DNA of 11,355 bases from CAJUPY01 sp051871275 (GTDB taxonomy: Bacteria > Bacteroidota > Bacteroidia > Bacteroidales > Muribaculaceae): the NCBI GenBank assembly GCA_051871275.1, contig JBJECR010000082.1, positions 1 to 11,355 of the forward strand, given 5' to 3'. This document shows positions 7,070-11,355 of this stretch, piece after piece (position 1 is the first letter of the stretch; each line of letters begins with the position of its first letter). The position numbers and the translations under genes were made by a program. Below the pieces are notes generated by a model that did no database searches, was not told the DNA's origin, and was given only the letters and a program-made list of their open reading frames with translations.

Positions 7070-7993
7070 TTACTTGAAAAAGCTTGTGAAATATGCGGGG
7101 AATGGAGTTTCAAAACTGAGTGGCTCACCGGTGCGAGGCTGGTAAAAAGCGAGTTTATATGCGTGGAGGCACATACGATTTATGTCGTCCATTTTAGCTC
7201 CATATTTGTAGTCACCGAGGATAGGGTGGTGGAGCACGGACATGTGCACTCGGATTTGGTTTTTGCGACCTGTGTGGAGGTGTAATTCAATGAGTGACAA
7301 GCCATTGCCCTTTTTGAGCAGCTTCCAGTCCGTCCACGCCCATTTTCCGCCGTTATCCGTGCGGCTACTGATAATTTTCAGGCTTTCCGTGTCTTTAAGC
7401 CAGCTTTTGACGCTTCCTTCTTCGTCTTTCATTTCACCTTCCACCACGGCTACGTAACGGCGGTCAATAATGGTCTTTTTCCAGTCTTTCGTGAGCAACT
7501 GCTGCACTTCCGTGCTTTTTGCGTACATCATCAGTCCTGTGGTGCGAGCGTCAAGGCGGTGCACAACGTGTGCTGTGCAGTTTTGACGTGAATCCACAAA
7601 ATAACGATCCAGCAAGTCCTTCATATTCAGGCTGCTTTTGCCTACACCCATGGAAAGCACTTCATCAGCCTTGTTTACCACAATCACGTCGTCATCCTCA
7701 TAGATTATGTCAAAATACGGTGTGTAGTCAAAACTTTTTCTGCTGCCTCCGGGGTGCTTGCTTATTTCTACAATCATACCCGGTTTTACGTTGAAATCAT
7801 GCCGGGTTACCACATCGTGTTCTACGAGAACACCACCGCCGGTGAGTATTCCTTTTGCTTTGGTTTTGCTGATACCGTTAAGGCTTTTCATAATAAAATC
7901 CATAAGCGGCATTTCTTCTTTTGCCACAAACTGGGTGTATTTAGTATCCACACGGCGTACTCCGCCTGTTGCACGATTTTTTGAGTGTCGCAT
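7070..7993 (-). CDS. RluA-family pseudouridine synthase with N-terminal S4 domain
   Basis: A 307-residue RNA pseudouridine synthase. Residues about 28-77 resemble an S4 RNA-binding domain (ISKTKAKGILTGGGVLVE). The catalytic domain has the RluA motif HVVHRLDARTTGL with the predicted catalytic aspartate D148, the late motif LHTGRKNQIRVHM (239-251) and LHAYKLAF near 276-283. Such enzymes isomerise specific uridines in 23S rRNA or tRNA. The target cannot be decided here; an RluC/RluD-like rRNA site is most likely. After HRLD the sequence is Ala-Arg where Arg followed by Asp or Glu is more usual, but the aspartate is intact. The N-terminal extension is basic (MRHSKNRATGGVRR). The gene starts 9 bp after the YhcG-like gene stop with no visible promoter of its own, so it may be co-transcribed with that nuclease gene. 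About 140 bp separate it from dnaN. Confidence 0.92.
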   Translation of the reverse strand: MRHSKNRATGGVRRVDTKYTQFVAKEEMPLMDFIMKSLNGISKTKAKGILTGGGVLVEHDVVTRHDFNVKPGMIVEISKHPGGSRKSFDYTPYFDIIYEDDDVIVVNKADEVLSMGVGKSSLNMKDLLDRYFVDSRQNCTAHVVHRLDARTTGLMMYAKSTEVQQLLTKDWKKTIIDRRYVAVVEGEMKDEEGSVKSWLKDTESLKIISSRTDNGGKWAWTDWKLLKKGNGLSLIELHLHTGRKNQIRVHMSVLHHPILGDYKYGAKMDDINRMCLHAYKLAFYQPRTGEPLSFETPFPAYFTSFFK

Positions 7994-8002
7994 AAAATTG
8001 AA

Positions 8003-9097
8003 TTACTTTTGGCTGTCTAACTTGGCTTCTATTTCTTTTATTGTTGGCATTGTGCCTTCAATCTTTGCAGGATAGAGTTTTTCAAGTTCATATTCAGATA
8101 TTCCAAGAGGTTGACTGCTTGCTTCCAGTGCATATTGAGCTAACGTATTACTTTTCTGCTTGCAAATTAGTAATCCTATTGTGGGATTATCTCGTCCTTC
8201 TTTTTTAAGGAGATGATTGCATGCAACAACATAACCTCCTAACTGACCTGCATCAGCGAAATCAAACTCACCGATTTTTACTTCTACTACAACATAACAT
8301 GACAGATTCAGATTGTAAAATAGCAAGTCTATAAACTTTTCTTTTTCAGCTATTTGCAGGCGATATTCTTTTCCAACATAAGCGAAACCGGTGCCAAGTT
8401 CTAAAAGAAAGTTTGTGATATTTGTAAGCAATGTCTCTTTTAGTAAATGTTCATTATATTTTCCTCTTAAACCTGTGAAAGAAAAATTGTATGGGTCTTT
8501 TGTTAATTCTTGTGCCAAATCACTATCAACATCAGGAAGTGTCTTTTTGAAATTTGTCAGGGCTTTTCCATTACGTTCGTATAAATTTGTATTTAACACA
8601 TTGAGTAGCACATCTCTGCTCCAGCCGTTTTCTAATGTTTGACGGACATAAAATATAGCTTTGTCGGGGTCGTTTGAGCATTTGTCAATTATATAACGAT
8701 GATGTCCCCAAGGAATTGAGAATAAATCTGAATACAATTTTTCCACAATTTGTGGAAGTTTTTTCTTTTCAGATTCTTCCACAACTTGTGGAAGAATTGT
8801 AATTTGTTGATTGTAAAGAGTATAGAAACGTTTTGCATATCGGATTGAAGTTTCGGATAATCCTTCCACTTCCGGCATTTCATGTTGCAAATCACGGCTA
8901 AGTGTTGAGTAAAATTTACTGCCGTATCTATTATCAATTTGCTTTTCTTCAATATCTTTGCCAAGTTCCCAATAAAAGCGAAGCATTTCTTTATTTACTT
9001 TTATTGCAGCTTTGATTTGACTGCTTCTATAGCGTTTTACGAGTTCTTTTACCCATAAAATATAATCTGAATCTAATATACTAATAGATTTATCCAT
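8003..9097 (-). CDS. YhcG/DUF1016 family PD-(D/E)XK nuclease-domain protein
   Basis: A 364-residue protein of typical family length. The N-terminal DUF1016 domain (about 10-170) contains IKVNKEMLRFYWELGKDI, YGSKFYSTLSRDL and FSIPWGHHRYIID. The C-terminal YhcG nuclease domain carries a PD-(D/E)XK core: D257 in KFIDLLFYN, then E272-V-K274 in VVVEVKIGEF, and Q285 in AGQLGGYV. The family is widespread and often lies in mobile or defence-related neighbourhoods, but its substrate is not known; DNA cleavage is inferred from the fold. Residues about 103-120 are a tandem repeat of LPQ(V/I)VE with a 12-residue period, encoded by two palindromic DNA units. A promoter at 9121-9151 gives a leader of about 15 nt. 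The gene looks A/T-richer than the housekeeping genes, consistent with later acquisition, and sits just ahead of the pseudouridine synthase gene. Confidence 0.92.
   Translation of the reverse strand: MDKSISILDSDYILWVKELVKRYRSSQIKAAIKVNKEMLRFYWELGKDIEEKQIDNRYGSKFYSTLSRDLQHEMPEVEGLSETSIRYAKRFYTLYNQQITILPQVVEESEKKKLPQIVEKLYSDLFSIPWGHHRYIIDKCSNDPDKAIFYVRQTLENGWSRDVLLNVLNTNLYERNGKALTNFKKTLPDVDSDLAQELTKDPYNFSFTGLRGKYNEHLLKETLLTNITNFLLELGTGFAYVGKEYRLQIAEKEKFIDLLFYNLNLSCYVVVEVKIGEFDFADAGQLGGYVVACNHLLKKEGRDNPTIGLLICKQKSNTLAQYALEASSQPLGISEYELEKLYPAKIEGTMPTIKEIEAKLDSQK
8741..8797. repeat. Two palindromic units with 36-bp period inside the YhcG-like gene
   Basis: Unit 1 (8741-8757) is TTCCACAA-T-TTGTGGAA, a 17-nt perfect dyad. 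Unit 2 (8773-8797) shares the core TTCCACAA-C-TTGTGGAA and extends to 12-nt perfect arms (ATTCTTCCACAA and its complement) around one base. The unit centres, 8749 and 8785, are 36 bp apart, exactly 12 codons, so the reading frame is kept and the protein gains repeated LPQ(V/I)VE segments. Each unit could form a hairpin in the mRNA. Confidence 0.8.
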
Positions 9098-9120
9098 AAA
9101 TATTTCAATTGTTTGTTATG

Positions 9121-9151
9121 CAAAAGTACTCAAATAATACTCTATGACAAA
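9121..9151 (-). promoter_or_regulatory. Promoter for the YhcG-like gene
   Basis: The minus strand shows TACTTTTG (9128 to 9121), matching the TAnnTTTG -7 box, and TTTG (9151 to 9148) as the -33 element with a 19-bp spacer. The predicted start lies near 9113, about 15 nt before the ATG at 9097. The pseudouridine synthase downstream is probably read from it too. Confidence 0.7.
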
Positions 9152-9160
9152 ATTTTTCCG

Positions 9161-9168
9161 TACCTTTG
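9161..9168 (+). promoter_or_regulatory. -7 box of the promoter for the DUF5020 gene
   Basis: TACCTTTG in the context CCGTACCTTTGCA is a strong match to the Bacteroidota -7 element. The -33 position about 19-21 bp upstream carries no good TTTG. Transcription should begin near 9175. This box makes the upstream in-frame ATG at 9144 unusable as a start and supports a start at 9204 (or 9189). The box lies about 10 bp from the -33 element of the divergent YhcG promoter. Confidence 0.65.
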
Positions 9169-9203
9169 CACACCGTTTAACGCATTTAATGACTCGCAAA
9201 ACA

Positions 9204-9920
9204 ATGAAAAAAGTATTTTTACTCCTCTTTATAGCATTCTCGTTCTGTACATTAGCGGCACAAAATCTGCAAATTCACTATGATTTGGGTCGCAATTTAT
9301 ATCCTCATTCAGAGCCGGACAGGCAGAAGGTGACGCTCACTCTCGAGCAGTTTTCTCCGGATAACTACGGCTCATGGTTTTATTTTGTGGATTTAGACCT
9401 TAAAAGCGATGATATGACTTGTGCTTACGCTGAAATTTCGCGTGAGTTTAACCTTAAAAAGCAGTCACCGTTTGCAGCACACATTGAGTATGACGGTGGA
9501 CTGAATCTTGGCGGCAGTTTCCAGCATGTGGGTCTTGCCGGTGTGGCATATAACTGGCACTCAAGTAATTTTGACAAGACTGCTTCTGTTCAACTCATGT
9601 ATAAGCACTGTTTCCGCAATGATTTTCACGGTGATGTGGAAGGTGTACAGCTTACAGGCGTTTGGGGATTGCATTTCCTTAAAGGCAAGGTGACTTTCAG
9701 TGGTTTTATAGATATTTGGAATGGTTTTATCCCGGATTGGAAAGCAGACGGAAGTCAGAAAAAGGGGATTGTTATTCTTGCGGAGCCACAGTTGTGGTAT
9801 AATTTCAGCAGCAAATTTTCTGCCGGAACAGAGTGGGAGATTTCAAACAACTTCATTTACACAGCCACTACAGGAACATTTTTCTTGAATCCAACGTTAG
9901 CGGTGAAATTTAATTTTTAG
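9204..9920 (+). CDS. DUF5020 family outer-membrane protein (Tsx-like beta-barrel)
   Basis: With the start at 9204 the protein has 238 residues and opens with a clean signal peptide, MKKVFLLLFIAFSFCTLAAQ, cut after LAA before Gln20. The in-frame ATGs at 9144 and 9189 are less likely: 9144 lies upstream of the -7 box, while 9189 remains possible. The mature part begins QNLQIHYDLGRNLYPHSEPDR and consists of alternating short strands (GSWFYFVDLDL, FAAHIEYDGGLN, KVTFSGFIDIWNGF, FSAGTEWEISNNF), ending in VKFNF with the terminal Phe typical of outer-membrane barrels. It fits DUF5020, a Bacteroidota family related to nucleoside-channel (Tsx-like) barrels; the transported substrate is unknown. It has its own promoter, is divergent from the YhcG-like gene, and converges on the broken DUF4143 gene with only 6 bp between them, with no terminator visible there. 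Confidence 0.85.
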   Translation: MKKVFLLLFIAFSFCTLAAQNLQIHYDLGRNLYPHSEPDRQKVTLTLEQFSPDNYGSWFYFVDLDLKSDDMTCAYAEISREFNLKKQSPFAAHIEYDGGLNLGGSFQHVGLAGVAYNWHSSNFDKTASVQLMYKHCFRNDFHGDVEGVQLTGVWGLHFLKGKVTFSGFIDIWNGFIPDWKADGSQKKGIVILAEPQLWYNFSSKFSAGTEWEISNNFIYTATTGTFFLNPTLAVKFNF

Positions 9921-9926
9921 TTGGGA

Positions 9927-11197
9927 TTACGCATTGCCGCACAGCCATTCTGAAGCAGGCACAATATTCACAGTCAGTCCGTCTATAGCGACCTCTTTTT
10001 CATCAAAAAAGTTGATAAGGGTAAGATTTTTGCAGTTGAATTTTCGTGCAGCTTTGAGGAGTCCTGTTAATTCTCTTTTTAGAGTTTTTTCGTTGCTTAT
10101 ATCAAATGAAACCTGAATGAGTTGTTCTACATTTCCATTTTTTGTTACAATAAAATCTACTTCCCACTGTTTCTCGCGAAAATAGAAAACGTCGGAGTAA
10201 ACATTCCGAGTTCTACGGAGTAGCTCTATAAATATTGTGTTTTCCAATCTCCACCCTAAGTTGTCTGTAGAAAATGTGTTATGTCTATTAGAGACAAATG
10301 CGAGGTCCACAACATAAACTTTTTCTCCTCTCACCCTTTCTATACTTTTATAGGAAAATTTATTAATTCCCTGTAACAAAAAAGCCTCTTTAAGGTATGA
10401 ATAGTAATTTTCTATAGTATGGTCTGAGACTCCAAACTTATTTGATAGTTCGGAAGATACAAACTCTTGGCAAAAATTGTCGCATAAGGTGGAAGCCAAT
10501 CTCTTTAAAGTTTCTACGTATCTAACTCTAAATCGTTTTGAAATGTCTATTTTAATTATAGAATTAAGTAGAGATTCTATATAGTCCGTTTTGTTTTCTT
10601 CGTTTATAAGTTCCGGAAATCCTCCTGTTTTTAGGTATTCAAGTAAAGCTCTTTTTCTTAGAGCAATGCATTTAGTGGTGTATGAATGTAGGTCAGTTCC
10701 AAGACTATCGCAGTATTCTGCAAAAGAAAATGGATAGAGTTCTATCTTTTTATGTCTTCCTGTGAGATGGGTTGTAAGCTCGCTACTTAAAAGTTTTGAA
10801 TTAGAACCTGTTATGAATATCTTTTTATTTTGGCGAAGGAGTCGGTTTATAAATAGTGCCAATTATTAACGTTTTGAATTTCATCAAAAAATACGTAGTC
10901 AAAATCACCATATAGTTGATAGAGGGTATCTAAAACAGAGTCCATATCTTCTGTTTTAATATTTGCAAGTCGGTCGTCGTCAAAGTTTACGTATGCATAG
11001 TTTATATCGGCTTTTGCCAGATACATTTCGCACAAGGTTGATTTTCCGCTTCTTCTCACGCCTATCACGATTTGTGCAAGATTAGTGCTGAGAGACAACT
11101 GTTGTTCTTCTTTGCGAGTACACAGAGAAGAATAATTCTTCTGCTGAATTTCTTCCTTTTGGTCTGATAAAATTCTATAAATTCTTTTAGCTTCCAT
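9927..11197 (-). pseudogene. AAA-ATPase with DUF4143 C-terminal domain, disrupted by a frameshift
   Basis: Two overlapping minus-strand frames together make one ATPase of about 424 residues, the normal family length. The N-terminal part (start 11197, stop 10847) has Walker A GVRRSGKS (46-53), the NFDDDRL segment (71-77) and Walker B YVFFDEIQ (101-108), then ends NNWHYL. The second frame resumes with LFINRLLRQNKKIFITGSNSKLLSSEL (sensor strand), YPFSFAEYC and a DUF4143 region ending near EVDFIV...LIQVSFD, a PD-(D/E)XK-like fold. Family members read NxW-x-LFINRLL without interruption, so one base is missing near 10856. The second frame has no ATG near its start, only a TTG. No slippery heptamer is present, so programmed frameshifting is unlikely; a true mutation or a sequencing error are the options. 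Family function is unclear. Its promoter holds a repeat array at 11227-11304. Confidence 0.85.
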
Positions 11198-11216
11198 AAC
11201 TCATTGATATTCACGG

Positions 11217-11248
11217 CAAAGATAAAATAAACTTCGGTATTTTCCAAA
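11217..11248 (-). promoter_or_regulatory. Promoter for the DUF4143 ATPase gene
   Basis: The minus strand reads TATCTTTG (11224 to 11217), a full TAnnTTTG match followed by CCGTG, with TTTG at 11248 to 11245 as -33 and a 20-bp spacer. The predicted start near 11209 leaves a leader of about a dozen bases before the ATG at 11197. The spacer is filled by repeat copy 1. Confidence 0.7.
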
Positions 11249-11304
11249 TTTTAAGTCCATAAACTTCGGTATTTTCCGATTATTTGCTCCCTAAAGTTCG
11301 GTGT
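11227..11304. repeat. Three direct repeats at 32-bp period over and upstream of the DUF4143 promoter
   Basis: ATAAACTTCGGTATTTTCC occurs exactly at 11227-11245 and 11259-11277. A shorter degenerate copy, CTAAAGTTCGGTGT, begins at 11291 in the same register, with 11 of 14 bases matching. Copy starts are 32 bp apart, close to three helical turns, so all copies face the same side of the DNA. The 13-nt stretches between the copies are partly similar and both end in TCC. Copy 1 lies inside the -33/-7 spacer, so the array resembles an operator. The remaining bases to 11355 show no gene or clear signal. Confidence 0.75.
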
Positions 11305-11355
11305 AGAGTCCAACAGCAAATGCAAAATTAATAAAAGTGTCTGAAAAAACAATTT

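Noticed and set aside
8689..8964. Minus-strand 91-codon frame containing FFHKLWKN and NFHKLWKN repeats
   Set aside because: It lies in another frame inside the YhcG-like gene; the repeat is a by-product of the DNA palindromes.
9144..9203. N-terminal extension of the DUF5020 gene from the ATG at 9144
   Set aside because: The extension covers the -7 box at 9161-9168 and would bury the signal peptide behind 20 residues; 9204 gives a normal signal peptide.
9927..10862. The downstream DUF4143 frame as an independent gene with a TTG start
   Set aside because: Its first residues continue the ATPase domain in the middle of a strand and there is no promoter or leader; it is the 3' part of a frameshifted gene.
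11227..11304. CRISPR-like array
   Set aside because: Only two exact 19-bp copies with a third degenerate one, 13-bp gaps that are themselves similar, overlap with a promoter, and no cas gene nearby.

Overview
The window looks like a chromosome segment from a Bacteroidota (Bacteroidales-type) bacterium. Three things point there: the conserved order dnaN - exonuclease - coaBC - DUF4835 - recN - rlmB, the presence of lineage-typical families (DUF4835, DUF5020, AAA/DUF4143 and DUF1703-type ATPase-nucleases), and four promoter candidates with the Bacteroidota -7 box TAnnTTTG, three of them also with a TTTG/TTG-like -33 element. Start codons lack Shine-Dalgarno sequences, as is usual in this phylum.

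Layout. Positions 3-371 (+) hold the C-terminal end of an AAA-ATPase-like/PD-(D/E)XK protein cut by the window edge. Positions 436-6927 (-) form a tight housekeeping block read right to left: dnaN (sliding clamp), a DEDDh exonuclease that starts inside the dnaN stop codon, coaBC (coenzyme A synthesis), a DUF4835 secreted protein overlapping coaBC by ATGA, recN (double-strand break repair) and rlmB (23S rRNA methylation). A good promoter and a 5'-leader hairpin precede dnaN. A second intercistronic hairpin separates the exonuclease from coaBC. Positions 7070-9097 (-) carry an RluA-type pseudouridine synthase preceded by a YhcG/DUF1016 nuclease with its own promoter. Positions 9204-9920 (+) encode a DUF5020 outer-membrane barrel, divergent from the nuclease gene and sharing an overlapping promoter region with it. 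Positions 9927-11197 (-) are an AAA/DUF4143 ATPase gene broken by a one-base frameshift. Its promoter contains a three-copy, 32-bp-period repeat that looks like an operator array.

The core genes link replication, repair, translation and cofactor supply in one transcription unit, probably growth-coupled. The flanking ATPase/nuclease genes are accessory and, by eye, more A/T-rich (yhcG-like and DUF4143 genes). I found no complete new multi-gene system. The best leads are regulatory or structural: the 32-bp repeat array in the DUF4143 promoter, paired palindromes inside the yhcG-like gene, the two minus-strand hairpins, and CoaBC substitutions at positions equivalent to known catalytic residues.
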